Origin: Rouxiella badensis
GTDB lineage: Bacteria > Pseudomonadota > Gammaproteobacteria > Enterobacterales > Enterobacteriaceae
Direction: 5' to 3'
Assembly (NCBI RefSeq): GCF_002093665.1
Contig: NZ_MRWE01000025.1
Span: 1-64,000, forward strand
DNA: 64,000 bases
The notes beneath the pieces are model-generated. The model saw only the letters and a list, made by a program, of their open reading frames with translations, had not been told where the DNA came from and ran no database searches. Positions 1-12,456 of this stretch are shown here, piece by piece. The translations under genes and the position numbers were made by a program. Position 1 is the stretch's first letter. Every line of letters begins with the position of its first letter.

Positions 1-621
1 TTGGCCTGGGAAGGCCCCTTGGCTGGTCTGGGCCAGCGCCCAGCGTGCAAGGCACGTGCTTTTGACCTTAAAGACTTTAACCGCAAAAGCGGATCAGGGC
101 CGCTGCCCCATAAACCCCAAAAGCAGCCCCAGTGCAGCATCCAGCCTCCATGGCATGTGCCTCTAACAAAAAAAATTGCCATTTAAGACACTATCCTTTA
201 CTTCCTAAAAATTGATTTTTAAGAAAAGCCCAGGGCGACTCTCGCTCCAAAATTTTTGCAATAAAAAACTCTCCCTCTGATTTGCATCAAACCCTCCACA
301 AAAGCTTTTTAATAAAATAACGCCCACGTTAGGAAAAAAAAGGAATAATCAGGCGTTTTTTTCATCAATCGCATGCGGGAGTGCGTCAAATTGCACCGAA
401 ATATTTCCTTTGCACAAAGTTTGGTTTATGCTCGGCTGAACCGTTTCAGTTAGGGTTATTTTGGCGAACGTCGCAGGATAGTCGTAAACGTGTTTGAATG
501 TTGTTGGGGTATAGCGTTCTGAATTGCAGCCAATCAGGTGCAATGATGATTCACCGCAAAGGCGCACTGCATTACTATAGGGTTATCGTAATTAGGTAAC
601 AACCGTGTAACAGGGAGAAGT
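1..621. other. Non-coding region upstream of epd
   Basis: No convincing gene is seen here. A short frame at 1-186 can be read from a TTG, but it is proline and basic-residue rich, has no ribosome binding site and resembles no family I know. Weak inverted repeats occur near 48-58 (CGTGC/GCACG followed by a short T tract) and at 319-324/352-357 (AACGCC/GGCGTT followed by T7). They could be terminator remnants of an upstream gene lying outside the window. In several relatives tktA precedes epd, which would fit, but this is inference. Confidence 0.5.
550..578 (+). promoter_or_regulatory. Possible sigma-70 promoter of epd
   Basis: TTCACC at 550-555 and TACTAT at 573-578 are separated by 17 bases, each matching its consensus hexamer at four of six positions. 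They sit about 45 bases before the epd start codon. No clear CRP site was found next to it, although E. coli epd is known to have a CRP-dependent promoter. Confidence 0.35.
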
Positions 622-1638
622 ATGCCAATACGTATCGCAATTAATGGCTTTGGTCGCATTGGCCGTAGCGTATTGCGCGCTTTATACGAATCTGGTCGCC
701 GTGCAGAAATTAGCGTCGTGGCAATCAACGAACTCGCCAGCCCTGAAGGAATGGCACATCTGTTGAAATACGACTCCAGCCATGGCCGTTTCGCCTGGGA
801 TGTGCGCCAGGAAGGTGATGTGCTCTCCGTAGGTGACGACACCATCCGACTGCTGCATCAGCCCGACGCCAGCCAACTCCCCTGGGGCGAACTGAGCATT
901 GACGTGGTGCTCGACTGCACTGGCGTGTTCGGCAGTCGACAAGACGGGGAGGCCCAGCTTGCCGCGGGTGCGAAAAAAATCCTGTTTGCCCATCCTGGCG
1001 GACATGACCTCGATGCCACCGTCGTCTACGGCGTAAATCATCACCTGCTCGAACGTGAGCACCGCATCGTTTCAAATGCCTCCTGTACCACCAACTGTAT
1101 TATTCCCATTATCAAACTTCTGGACGACGCGTTCGATATCGAATTCGGCACAGTCACGACCATTCACTCTGCGATGCATGACCAGCCGGTAATCGACGCC
1201 TACCATCCGGACTTACGCCGTACCCGCGCAGCCAGTCAGTCAATTATTCCTGTTGATACTAAACTGTCAGCCGGAATTACCCGCATCATGCCCAAGTTTT
1301 GTGACCGCTTTGAGGCGATTTCGGTGCGTGTTCCCACTATCAACGTTACCGCTATCGACCTGAGCGTTTTTGTTTCCGAAAAGGTTGACGTTGAGCAGGT
1401 CAACCAACTGCTGCAAAAGGCATCGAATGGTGCATTTCGTGGTATTGTTGACTATACCGAACTACCATTAGTTTCTACCGATTTTAACCATGACCCGCAT
1501 AGCGCCATCGTCGATGGTACGCAAACTCGGGTCAGTGGTCAGCGCCTGATTAAGACTCTGGTCTGGTGCGACAATGAGTGGGGTTTCGCCAACAGGATGT
1601 TGGACACGACGTTGGCGATGTCCGCAAGCGGTTTCTAG
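622..1638 (+). CDS. epd: D-erythrose-4-phosphate dehydrogenase
   Basis: Cytoplasmic GAPDH-family enzyme that oxidises erythrose 4-phosphate to 4-phosphoerythronate, feeding the DXP-dependent pyridoxal phosphate pathway. The 338-residue product opens with the Rossmann motif INGFGRIGR (7-15). The catalytic cysteine is C155 in SNASCTTN (151-158), and the [12 protein letters not shown] motif lies near the C-terminus. The length matches E. coli Epd. The ATG at 622 follows a GGGAG ribosome site at about 613. The gene heads the epd-pgk-fbaA cluster, with 71 bases to pgk, as in E. coli. A second GAPDH (gapA) would be expected elsewhere. The neighbourhood is what favours Epd over a generic GAPDH. Confidence 0.95.
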   Translation: MPIRIAINGFGRIGRSVLRALYESGRRAEISVVAINELASPEGMAHLLKYDSSHGRFAWDVRQEGDVLSVGDDTIRLLHQPDASQLPWGELSIDVVLDCTGVFGSRQDGEAQLAAGAKKILFAHPGGHDLDATVVYGVNHHLLEREHRIVSNASCTTNCIIPIIKLLDDAFDIEFGTVTTIHSAMHDQPVIDAYHPDLRRTRAASQSIIPVDTKLSAGITRIMPKFCDRFEAISVRVPTINVTAIDLSVFVSEKVDVEQVNQLLQKASNGAFRGIVDYTELPLVSTDFNHDPHSAIVDGTQTRVSGQRLIKTLVWCDNEWGFANRMLDTTLAMSASGF

Positions 1639-1709
1639 TAAGGCAAATCAGCCACGGCTGGTCGGCCCTCAAGCAACTTTAAAAAGAATCAACGAGAAGA
1701 GGATTCACC

Positions 1710-2873
1710 ATGTCTGTAATTAAGATGAGCGATCTGGATTTAGCAGGAAAGCGTGTACTGATCCGTGCGGACCTTAACGTACCGATTAAAGACGGTAAAG
1801 TGACGTCCGATGCACGTATCCGTGCCTCTTTACCTACCATCGAAACGGCCCTGAAGCAGGGTGCACGCGTGATGGTGACCTCGCATCTTGGTCGTCCTAC
1901 CGAAGGCGAATATAACGAAGAATTTTCTCTGCTGCCGGTTGTTAACTATCTGAAAGACAAGCTGGGTTCAAAAGTTCGCCTGGCGAAAGATTATCTCGAC
2001 GGTGTTGATATTGCTGAGGGTGAGCTGGTCGTTCTGGAAAACGTTCGCTTCAACAAAGGCGAAAAGAAAGACGACGAAACGCTTTCTAAAAAATATGCTG
2101 CGCTGTGTGACGTGTATGTCATGGACGCTTTTGGTACTGCGCACCGCGCTCAGGCATCGACTCACGGCGTGGGCAAGTTCGCGCCAATCGCCTGTGCAGG
2201 TCCACTGCTGTCCGCCGAACTCGAAGCTCTGGGCAAAGCGCTGGGCAACCCTGCGCGCCCAATGGTTGCTATCGTGGGCGGGTCTAAGGTTTCTACCAAG
2301 CTGACCGTTCTTGAGTCTCTGTCCAAAATCGCTGACCAGCTGATCGTGGGCGGCGGTATCGCCAACACCTTCGTGGCGGCGCAAGGCCATAATGTCGGCA
2401 AATCACTGTACGAAGCAGACCTGGTGGACACCGCCAAAAAACTGCTGAAGACCTGTGATATTCCGGTTCCAACCGACGTTCGCGTAGCAACCGAGTTTTC
2501 TGAAACCGCGACCGCTACCCTGAAATCTACCAGCGATATCAAAGACGAAGAGCAGATTCTGGATATGGGCGACGTGTCTGCACAGCGTCTGGCCGAGATC
2601 CTGAAAAACGCCAAAACCATTCTGTGGAATGGTCCAGTTGGCGTATTCGAGTTCCCTAACTTCCGTAAAGGGACCGAAATTGTGGCGCACGCCATTGCCG
2701 ATAGCGATGCTTTCTCAATCGCAGGCGGCGGCGACACGCTGGCAGCTATCGACCTGTTCGGTATTGCCGACAAAATCTCCTACATCTCTACCGGTGGTGG
2801 CGCCTTCCTTGAGTTCGTTGAAGGGAAAGAGCTGCCAGCCGTTGTGATGCTGGAAGAGCGTGCTAAAAAGTAA
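1710..2873 (+). CDS. pgk: Phosphoglycerate kinase
   Basis: Glycolytic enzyme that transfers the acyl phosphate of 1,3-bisphosphoglycerate to ADP. The protein has 387 residues, the same as E. coli Pgk. The N-domain substrate-binding motifs RADLNVP (19-25) and HLGRP (59-63) and the C-domain nucleotide loop GGGDT (339-343) are all present. The start is supported by an AGAGGA ribosome site about eight bases upstream. The gene is the second in the epd-pgk-fbaA operon. A hairpin followed by a T tract lies between it and fbaA and may adjust the relative output of the two genes. Confidence 0.97.
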   Translation: MSVIKMSDLDLAGKRVLIRADLNVPIKDGKVTSDARIRASLPTIETALKQGARVMVTSHLGRPTEGEYNEEFSLLPVVNYLKDKLGSKVRLAKDYLDGVDIAEGELVVLENVRFNKGEKKDDETLSKKYAALCDVYVMDAFGTAHRAQASTHGVGKFAPIACAGPLLSAELEALGKALGNPARPMVAIVGGSKVSTKLTVLESLSKIADQLIVGGGIANTFVAAQGHNVGKSLYEADLVDTAKKLLKTCDIPVPTDVRVATEFSETATATLKSTSDIKDEEQILDMGDVSAQRLAEILKNAKTILWNGPVGVFEFPNFRKGTEIVAHAIADSDAFSIAGGGDTLAAIDLFGIADKISYISTGGGAFLEFVEGKELPAVVMLEERAKK

Positions 2874-2880
2874 TAATCCA

Positions 2881-2920
2881 GGGCAGATGAGGTTGCTCGT
2901 CTGCCCACGCTATATTTTTT
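2881..2920 (+). terminator. Hairpin with T tract between pgk and fbaA
   Basis: GGGCAGA (2881-2887) pairs with TCTGCCC (2900-2906), and inside it GAG pairs with CTC around a GTTG loop. A run of six T follows at 2915-2920, nine bases after the stem. The gap weakens it as a classical terminator, so partial termination or an RNA processing and stability element is equally plausible. Confidence 0.5.
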
Positions 2921-2966
2921 AATCCGATTCAATCCATCTACGACCGACGATACAGGACAACGTAAT

Positions 2967-4046
2967 ATGTCTAAAATTTTTGATTTCGTAAAACCTGGTG
3001 TTATCACTGGTGATGACGTTCAGAAAGTATTCGCAGTAGCTAAAGAAAATGCGTTTGCTCTCCCGGCAGTAAACTGTGTAGGTACCGACTCCATCAACGC
3101 CGCTCTCGAAGCCGCTGCGAAAGTGAAAGGTCCAATCATTATTCAGTTCTCTAACGGCGGTGCTGCGTTTATCGCGGGTAAAGGTCTGAAAACTGATGTG
3201 CCACAGGGCGCGGCAATTCTGGGCGCTATTTCAGGCGCACGTCACGTACACCTGATGGCTGAACACTACGGCGTGCCGGTTATTCTGCACACCGACCACG
3301 CAGCGAAGAAACTGCTGCCTTGGATCGACGGCCTGCTGGACGAAGGCGAAAAACACTTCAAAGCGACCGGTAAACCACTGTTCTCTTCTCACATGATCGA
3401 CCTGTCAGAAGAATCACTGGAAGAAAATATCGAGATTTCAAGCAAGTATCTGGCACGTATGGCCAAGATCGACATGACGCTGGAAATCGAACTGGGTTGC
3501 ACCGGCGGTGAAGAAGACGGCGTTGACAACAGCCACATGGACGCTTCTGCGCTGTACACCCAGCCAGAAGACGTTGATTACGCTTATGAAAAACTGAACG
3601 CTATCAGCCCACGCTTCACCATTGCGGCGTCCTTCGGTAACGTTCACGGCGTGTACAAGCCAGGCAACGTTAAACTGACTCCAACCATCCTGCGTGACTC
3701 TCAGAATTACGTCAGCAAGAAACACAACCTGCCGCACAACTCCCTGGACTTCGTGTTCCACGGTGGTTCAGGTTCTTCTGCTGCCGAAATCAAAGAGTCC
3801 ATCAGCTACGGTGTTATCAAAATGAACATCGATACTGATACTCAGTGGGCTAACTGGGACGGTATTCTTCAGTACTACAAAAAGAACGAAGCTTACCTGC
3901 AGGCGCAGTTGGGTAACCCTGAAGGCGCTGACAAGCCGAACAAGAAGTACTACGATCCACGCGTATGGCTGCGCGCTGCTCAGTCCTCTATGGTGACCCG
4001 TCTGGAACAGGCTTTCGAAGAGCTGAACGACGTTAACCGTCTGTAA
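2967..4046 (+). CDS. fbaA: Class II fructose-bisphosphate aldolase
   Basis: Zinc-dependent aldolase that cleaves fructose 1,6-bisphosphate to dihydroxyacetone phosphate and glyceraldehyde 3-phosphate. The 359-residue protein equals E. coli FbaA in length. The metal and catalytic motif HTDHAAKK (108-115) carries the catalytic aspartate D110 and zinc ligand H111. The ELGCTGGEEDG segment and the VFHGGSGS phosphate-binding loop follow. It is the third gene of the epd-pgk-fbaA cluster and is followed by a strong terminator. In E. coli the next gene is mscS; here about 8.3 kb of other genes intervene. Confidence 0.97.
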   Translation: MSKIFDFVKPGVITGDDVQKVFAVAKENAFALPAVNCVGTDSINAALEAAAKVKGPIIIQFSNGGAAFIAGKGLKTDVPQGAAILGAISGARHVHLMAEHYGVPVILHTDHAAKKLLPWIDGLLDEGEKHFKATGKPLFSSHMIDLSEESLEENIEISSKYLARMAKIDMTLEIELGCTGGEEDGVDNSHMDASALYTQPEDVDYAYEKLNAISPRFTIAASFGNVHGVYKPGNVKLTPTILRDSQNYVSKKHNLPHNSLDFVFHGGSGSSAAEIKESISYGVIKMNIDTDTQWANWDGILQYYKKNEAYLQAQLGNPEGADKPNKKYYDPRVWLRAAQSSMVTRLEQAFEELNDVNRL

Positions 4047-4086
4047 TTCAGACTGACTTTTCATGCCGCTCAGGCAAGAAAAAACA

Positions 4087-4113
4087 AAAGGGCCCTTGAG
4101 GGGCCCTTTTTTA
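4087..4113 (+). terminator. Rho-independent terminator after fbaA
   Basis: AAAGGGCCC (4087-4095) and GGGCCCTTT (4101-4109) form a perfect nine-pair stem around TTGAG, followed by more T. It ends the epd-pgk-fbaA transcript. The A tract on the other side suggests it may also stop pheC transcription coming from the right. Confidence 0.9.
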
Positions 4114-4134
4114 TGACTCTGATAAGCGGTCCGT

Positions 4135-4890
4135 TTACATCCAGTTGGCGACTATCTTCTGATATTCGCCGGTGGCGCCTGCCAGATGAAGCCACTGATC
4201 GACATACAGTTTCCAGCTAATGTCATCGGTTGGCAGCATGTAAGACTTCTCACCGTATTGCATCGGTTTGTCGGGATTAACCGCGCACAGGGAAGGGTGC
4301 GACTTCTTCTGGTACAGCGCCTCTGAGGCTTCAGTCACCATCACATCGGCCTGGTTATCGACCAACTGCTGGAAGATCCCGGCGTTATCGTGAGAGAGCG
4401 TCAGCGTACTTTTCGGCAGGAAAGCATGGGCGAACGCCTCATTGGTGCCACCCGCCGGTTCGATCACGCGTACCGAGGGGTTATTGATCTGTTCGAGAGT
4501 CTGATACTTTTTCACGTCGGTGCAGCGTACTAGCGGGATTTTCCCATCGACGTCCATTCTCTCGGCAAAAAATGCCTGCTGCTGACGTGCCAGCGTGACC
4601 GAAATACCGCCCATCGCGATATCGCATTTGCCCGCGACCAGATCGGGTGTCAGCGTTTTCCAGGTCGATTTTACAAAGTTCACCTTCACACCCAGGCTCT
4701 TCGCCAGCGATTCCGCCATTGAGATATCTATCCCCTCATAGCTGCCGTCGGGTTTAAGAAAGGTATAAGGCTTGTAGTCGCCGGTAGTGCAGACGTTTAA
4801 CGCGCCCTGTTTTACCACCGTTTGTAGATGCGATTCTGCGCTGGCGCTCCCGGCGGCAACCAGCAATACCCAAGGTAATAATTTTTTCAT
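4135..4890 (-). CDS. pheC: Periplasmic cyclohexadienyl (arogenate/prephenate) dehydratase
   Basis: The 251-residue protein has a signal peptide of about 18 residues ending ASA and a type II solute-binding fold. From memory it aligns closely with Pseudomonas aeruginosa PheC: TTGDYKP (35-41), RQQQAFF, GGTNEAFA (148-155), FQQLVDNQADVMVTE and YVDQWLH. N150 and E190 match the substrate-contact Asn133 and the general-acid Glu173 of that enzyme, which ordinary amino-acid-binding proteins lack. PheC decarboxylates and dehydrates prephenate to phenylpyruvate, or arogenate to phenylalanine, in the periplasm. One difference is Glu187 where the Pseudomonas enzyme has Asp. It lies 12 bases after a PheP-like permease gene and is probably cotranscribed with it. 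The alternative is a plain amino-acid-binding protein, which the motif matches make less likely. Confidence 0.82.
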   Translation of the reverse strand: MKKLLPWVLLVAAGSASAESHLQTVVKQGALNVCTTGDYKPYTFLKPDGSYEGIDISMAESLAKSLGVKVNFVKSTWKTLTPDLVAGKCDIAMGGISVTLARQQQAFFAERMDVDGKIPLVRCTDVKKYQTLEQINNPSVRVIEPAGGTNEAFAHAFLPKSTLTLSHDNAGIFQQLVDNQADVMVTEASEALYQKKSHPSLCAVNPDKPMQYGEKSYMLPTDDISWKLYVDQWLHLAGATGEYQKIVANWM

Positions 4891-4902
4891 TTTGTCCCTG
4901 TC

Positions 4903-6297
4903 TCAGAGGTTATTGGTTTCTACAATCTTGCCCGTCGTGACGCTGTTTTTCTTTTTCTTCAAATGATAGCTAATCGCCAGCACCAGCAGCCAGACGGGGA
5001 TCAGCCACACCGAAATCTGGATGCCCGGCGTCATAAACATAATCACCAAAATGCCGGCCAGGAACAGCAGGCAAAGGATATTGGTTAACGGATAGCCCAG
5101 GCTTGCAAAGCGCGTTTTTTGCCCGGCAGCGTGCATGGCGCGGCTGAATTTCAGGTGGGTAACGCTTATCATCGCCCAGTTGATCACCAGCGCCGAGACC
5201 ACCAGTGACATTAGCAGTTCGAAGGCTTTGCCCGGCATCAGATAGTTGAGCAATACGCAGAGCGCCGTCACCAGCGCCGAGACGCTGAGCGCGTTCAGAG
5301 GAATACCGCGACGGTTAATCTTTAACAGCGAGGCCGGGGCGTTACCCTGTTTCGCCAGGCCAAACAGCATGCGGCTGTTGCTGAATACGCAGCTGTTATA
5401 AACAGAAAGTGCGGCGGAAAGCACGACGGCGTTGAGCAGCGTTGCGACCAGATTGCTGTTGAGCGCGTGGAAAATCAGAACGAACGGACTGCCGCCTTCG
5501 ACGACTTTCTGCCATGGATAGAGTGACAACAGGACTGCCAGCGCGCCCACGTAGAACAGCAGGATGCGGTAGATCACCTGATTGGTGGCTTTCGGAATGC
5601 TTTTCTGTGGGTTATCGGCCTCGGCGGCGGTAATGCCGATAAGTTCGAGACCGCCAAATGAGAACATGATTACGGCCATCGCCATCACCAGTCCCTTGAT
5701 TCCATTAGGGAAGAAGCCGCCGTGCTGCCACAGGTTTGCTACGCTTGCCTCAGGTCCGCCGTGTCCGCTGGCGAGCAACCATGCGCCAAAACCTATCATG
5801 CCGATAATCGCCGCAACTTTGATTATTGAAAACCAGAATTCGACTTCACCGTAGATTTTCACGCTGGTCATATTAATCACGTTAATGGCGACGAAGAAGA
5901 CCCCGGCTGAGACCCAGGTCGGGATTTCAGGCCACCAGTATTGAACGTAGATGCCGACGGCGGTGAGCTCTGCCATGCTGACCAGCACATAAAGCACCCA
6001 GTAGTTCCAGCCTGAAACAAAACCGGCAAAGTGCCCCCAGTATTTGTTGGAAAAGTGGCTAAACGAGCCTGCGACCGGTTCGTGAACCACCATTTCGCCG
6101 AGCTGGCGCATGATAAAGAAGGCGATAATCCCAGCGATGGCGTAGCCCAGCAGCACGGAAGGGCCCGCCATTTTTATGGTTTGTGCTATCCCGAGAAACA
6201 GGCCGGTGCCGATAGCGCCGCCCAGAGCAATCAGCTGAATGTGGCGGTTTTTCAAGCCTCTTTGCAGCTGACCTTCTGACTGATTATGGTTGTCCAT
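4903..6297 (-). CDS. pheP: PheP-like aromatic amino acid permease
   Basis: Inner-membrane amino acid-polyamine-cation transporter of 464 residues with about 12 membrane segments. The N-terminal IALGGAIGTGLFLG motif and the SFGGLELIGITAAEA segment are typical of the AroP/PheP group. From memory the whole sequence follows E. coli PheP closely, including GEMVV, SGWNYW and NSRMLFGL. It would import phenylalanine by proton symport. It is transcribed just ahead of pheC, with 12 bases between, so phenylalanine made by PheC in the periplasm could be taken up directly. A TyrR-like box lies in its leader. Specificity for tyrosine or tryptophan as well cannot be excluded. Confidence 0.85.
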   Translation of the reverse strand: MDNHNQSEGQLQRGLKNRHIQLIALGGAIGTGLFLGIAQTIKMAGPSVLLGYAIAGIIAFFIMRQLGEMVVHEPVAGSFSHFSNKYWGHFAGFVSGWNYWVLYVLVSMAELTAVGIYVQYWWPEIPTWVSAGVFFVAINVINMTSVKIYGEVEFWFSIIKVAAIIGMIGFGAWLLASGHGGPEASVANLWQHGGFFPNGIKGLVMAMAVIMFSFGGLELIGITAAEADNPQKSIPKATNQVIYRILLFYVGALAVLLSLYPWQKVVEGGSPFVLIFHALNSNLVATLLNAVVLSAALSVYNSCVFSNSRMLFGLAKQGNAPASLLKINRRGIPLNALSVSALVTALCVLLNYLMPGKAFELLMSLVVSALVINWAMISVTHLKFSRAMHAAGQKTRFASLGYPLTNILCLLFLAGILVIMFMTPGIQISVWLIPVWLLVLAISYHLKKKKNSVTTGKIVETNNL

Positions 6298-6664
6298 GCA
6301 TTTTCCCCAAAGGTGTAAAAAGTTGTCTGCATGAGGAATAGCAATTCCTGGGCCAGTGACGGATTATTTAACGTCGAATTTTATTCAACTGCATGATAAA
6401 TAGAGTTAATTATTTTTGTGGTTAATTCACAGGCTATGCATACAATACGGTTAGCATCCTAATGTTGCGCTTTTTACAGCGCTTTCGTGCACGGATTGAG
6501 CGGTTAATGCCTCTCTGGTGACTGATATGAACCATAAGGGTGCACCGCAATGTGCAAATCCGCGCGTGCGCGTCAGCCGCCTCAGAAATCTGTTATCATC
6601 AGTCCGATGACTTAGCTCGTGTCTCGACCCTTGTTTGTAACTCAACCCGTCAGGATAACCGCCG
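6298..6664. other. Divergent pheP-lacI intergenic region
   Basis: A 367-base region between two divergent genes that must hold both promoters. A TyrR-like box near pheP is the only operator-like element I can name. The segment 6360-6430 is AT rich. No open frame here resembles a known protein. Confidence 0.5.
6314..6331. promoter_or_regulatory. TyrR-box-like sequence upstream of pheP
   Basis: TGTAAA (6314-6319), six bases, then TCTGCA (6326-6331), against the TyrR consensus TGTAAA-N6-TTTACA. The first half is perfect and the second matches at four of six positions. It lies 17-34 bases upstream of the pheP start codon, beyond the GGGGA ribosome site, where binding could affect transcription. 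E. coli aroP and related aromatic transport genes are TyrR regulated, which fits, but a single imperfect box is weak evidence. Confidence 0.4.
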
Positions 6665-7750
6665 TTGAACAAGCCAAAATCCGTTACGCTCGATGATGTT
6701 GCCCGCCACGCAGGCGTCTCTTACCAGACGGTGTCTCGCGTGCTGAATCAGGCTGCACAGGTCTCGGAAAAAACGCGCGTCCGCGTTGAGGCGGCGATGA
6801 ACGCGTTGAATTATGTGCCCAATCGGATGGCGCAACAGCTGGCGGGGAAACAGAGCTTTACCTTAGGTCTGGCGAGCACAAATCTGGCCTTGAACGCGCC
6901 TTCACAGGGGGCGTCGGCCATCAAGACGCGCGCCAGCCAACTGGGATATCACGTGGTAATCTCGATGGTGGAAGACTTGGATCTCCAGTCTTGCCGTGCC
7001 GCGGTGAATGAACTTATCGCCCAGCGGGTCGATGGGATCCTTGTCAACGTACCGCTGGAAACCGACAGCGCGTTGGCGGTCAAGCAATCCTGCGGCAATC
7101 TGCCGGTGCTATTTCTGGACGTCGACCCGAATGCTTCTCTGTTGAGTATCCTGTTTGATCCCAACGAAGGGGCGAGACAGGGTGTCGAACACCTTATTGG
7201 GCTCGGGCATCGTCAAATCGCTTTGCTGACCGGGCCGCTGGAGTCGGTTTCGGCGCGCCTGCGTTACGAGGGGTGGCTGTGTGGGTTAGCGAGTCACGGG
7301 CTTGAGCCTTTCGCCGTGCTGCACGGCGACTGGAGCTCGGCGTCGGGCTATCAGCTGGCGATGAGCCTGCTCAATCAGCCGCAGCGGCCCACGGCAATTC
7401 TGGTGGCCAACGACCAAATGGCGCTGGGGGTGCTGCGTGCGGCGCATCAGTCTGCGATATCGGTGCCAGAGCAGCTTTCCGTGGTGGGTTACGATGACAC
7501 TGAAGACAGCGCCTATTTTCAGCCGCCGTTAACCACTATCGCGCAAGATTTCCGCCTCAGCGGGCGTGAGAGCGTCAATCGTATGGTGCAGATGCTGCGA
7601 AATCCGCAGCAGGCGACGCCTGACTCACTGCTGCTCAACACCACGCTCATGCTGCGCGATACCACCTCTGCCCCCGGCGAGACGGCGGACTCTGCTCAGT
7701 CACTGGCGCTAGAATTAAAACGCATCGCCCGCCAGTTGGAGCAACTTTGA
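6665..7750 (+). CDS. lacI: Lactose operon repressor LacI
   Basis: LacI-family repressor of 361 residues, almost certainly the true LacI orthologue. The helix-turn-helix VTLDDVARHAGVSYQTVSRV has the recognition residues YQ of E. coli LacI. The hinge region NRMAQQLAGKQS, the effector-domain motif VSARLR, VANDQMALG, VVGYDDTEDS and PPLTTI are shared. A C-terminal heptad-like tail (LALELKRIARQLEQL) resembles the tetramerisation helix. The start is TTG at 6665, after an AGGAT ribosome site. The next in-frame ATG would remove the DNA-binding domain, so the unusual start is required. It lies directly upstream of lacZ and reads in the same direction. Confidence 0.93.
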   Translation: MNKPKSVTLDDVARHAGVSYQTVSRVLNQAAQVSEKTRVRVEAAMNALNYVPNRMAQQLAGKQSFTLGLASTNLALNAPSQGASAIKTRASQLGYHVVISMVEDLDLQSCRAAVNELIAQRVDGILVNVPLETDSALAVKQSCGNLPVLFLDVDPNASLLSILFDPNEGARQGVEHLIGLGHRQIALLTGPLESVSARLRYEGWLCGLASHGLEPFAVLHGDWSSASGYQLAMSLLNQPQRPTAILVANDQMALGVLRAAHQSAISVPEQLSVVGYDDTEDSAYFQPPLTTIAQDFRLSGRESVNRMVQMLRNPQQATPDSLLLNTTLMLRDTTSAPGETADSAQSLALELKRIARQLEQL

Positions 7751-7779
7751 GCCAACGCGTGCGGATCTGCGCTTGAAAT

Positions 7780-7795
7780 TGTGATCCTCGTCGCC
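7780..7795 (+). promoter_or_regulatory. CRP-site-like sequence upstream of lacZ
   Basis: TGTGA (7780-7784), six bases, TCGCC (7791-7795), against TGTGA-N6-TCACA: eight of ten positions match. If transcription starts at the left edge of the operator, as in E. coli, the site is centred near -63, close to the -61.5 position used at E. coli lac. The -35 and -10 elements are less clear: TTTACT at 7813-7818 and TTTAAA at 7839-7844 are spaced 20 bases apart. Confidence 0.45.
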
Positions 7796-7850
7796 TTCTG
7801 AATCTCGGCTCCTTTACTTAATCTGGCTCTCCCCCCATTTTAAAAACATT

Positions 7851-10988
<3,138 letters not shown>

Positions 10989-11053
10989 TGTTCGTTGCCC
11001 TGTCTGCACGCAAACAGCAAGGCAGGGCAGCTGTTTAGGCCGAGGAGTTTCAG

Positions 11054-12325
11054 ATGTACTACATAAAAAATACCAATTTCTGGACGTTTGGGTTGTTCTT
11101 CTTTTTCTACTTTTTCATCATGGGTGCCTATTTTCCGTTCTTCCCTATCTGGCTGCATGATATTAACCATATCAATCAGAGTGATACCGGGATTATTTTT
11201 GCCAGCATCTCTTTCTTCTCTCTGGTGTTCCAACCGCTGTTTGGACTGCTATCAGACAAGCTGGGCCTGAAGAAACACCTGCTGTGGATCATCACCGGTA
11301 TGCTGGTGATGTTTGCCCCGTTCTTTATTTACGTGTTCGGACCGCTGTTGAAAACCAACATCCTGTTGGGCTCGATTGTTGGCGGGGTCTATTTAGGCTT
11401 TATCTACAACGGTGGTGCACCGGCTATTGAAGCCTATATCGAAAAGGTCAGTCGTCGCAGCAGCTTCGAGTTTGGTCGTGCACGCATGTTTGGCTGCGTC
11501 GGTTGGGCGATTTGTGCCTCGGTGGTGGGCATTATGTTTACCATCAACAGTCAGTTTGTTTTCTGGCTCGGCTCAGGCTGCGCGGTTATCCTCGCTGTAC
11601 TGCTGCTGGTGGCCAAACCTGCGGTGGGAGCGACGGCTAAGGTGGCTAACGAACTGGGAGCCAACTCCAAGCCTTTTAGCCTGCGTCTGGCGGCGGAACT
11701 TCTCAAAGACAAGAAACTGTGGTTCCTCGGTCTCTACGTAGTCGGCGTGTCCTGTACCTATGAGGTGTTCGACCAGCAGTTTGCTAACTTCTTTACCTCC
11801 TTCTTCAGCAGCGCCGATGAGGGCACGCGGGTATTCGGCTACATCACCACCATGGGTGAATTGCTGAACGCGCTGGTGATGTTCTTCGCGCCGCTGATTG
11901 TCAATCGCATCGGCGGCAAGAACGCCCTGTTGCTGGCGGGTATCATCATGTCTGTCCGCATCATTGGCTCCTCGTTTGCCAGTACACCGGTCGAGGTGGT
12001 GGTGCTGAAAACGCTGCATATGTTCGAGGTGCCGTTCCTGATTGTCGGCTGCTTCAAATACATCACCTCGGTCTTCGAGGTACGTTTCTCGGCAACCATC
12101 TATCTGGTCTGTTTCTGCTTTTTCAAACAGATTGCGATGATTTTTATGTCCGTCTTCGCCGGCGATATGTACGGCAAGATTGGTTTCCACGGCACTTATC
12201 TGATCCTCGGATTGATAGCGCTGGCCTTTACGCTGCTGTCGGTATTCACCCTTAGCGGCAGGGGACCGCTGCAGGCTTTTAAACCTGTTGCAAGGACGGT
12301 TGAAAAGCCGGTAAGCAACGTTTAA
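11054..12325 (+). CDS. lacY: Lactose permease LacY
   Basis: Proton/lactose symporter of the major facilitator superfamily, inner membrane, 423 residues with 12 predicted helices. Every residue known to be essential in E. coli LacY is at the same number: E126, R144, C148, W151, D240, E269, R302, K319, H322 and E325. This marks it as a true LacY rather than a general oligosaccharide symporter. It begins 65 bases after lacZ with a GAGGAG ribosome site. No lacA (galactoside acetyltransferase) follows; mscS is next. No T-rich terminator hairpin was found after the gene. Confidence 0.97.
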   Translation: MYYIKNTNFWTFGLFFFFYFFIMGAYFPFFPIWLHDINHINQSDTGIIFASISFFSLVFQPLFGLLSDKLGLKKHLLWIITGMLVMFAPFFIYVFGPLLKTNILLGSIVGGVYLGFIYNGGAPAIEAYIEKVSRRSSFEFGRARMFGCVGWAICASVVGIMFTINSQFVFWLGSGCAVILAVLLLVAKPAVGATAKVANELGANSKPFSLRLAAELLKDKKLWFLGLYVVGVSCTYEVFDQQFANFFTSFFSSADEGTRVFGYITTMGELLNALVMFFAPLIVNRIGGKNALLLAGIIMSVRIIGSSFASTPVEVVVLKTLHMFEVPFLIVGCFKYITSVFEVRFSATIYLVCFCFFKQIAMIFMSVFAGDMYGKIGFHGTYLILGLIALAFTLLSVFTLSGRGPLQAFKPVARTVEKPVSNV

Positions 12326-12456
12326 AAATCGCGCAAAGCGATGGTGCAGATTAGCAGTTCGGCGAAATCTTGGTTACCCTTGAGGGCTTAGGCATCATTC
12401 GTTGTGCGCTTTAGCGCGAATGTTTGGTTTCATTATTGCTTGCTAGGGTGTGTTAA

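Noticed and set aside
1-186. Short open frame from TTG at the window start
   Set aside because: No ribosome site, no recognisable family, and a composition unlike the neighbouring genes; treated as non-coding.
4135-4890. Amino acid ABC transporter binding protein
   Set aside because: No ABC permease or ATPase gene is adjacent, and the PheC-specific Asn and Glu residues are present; PheC is the better reading.
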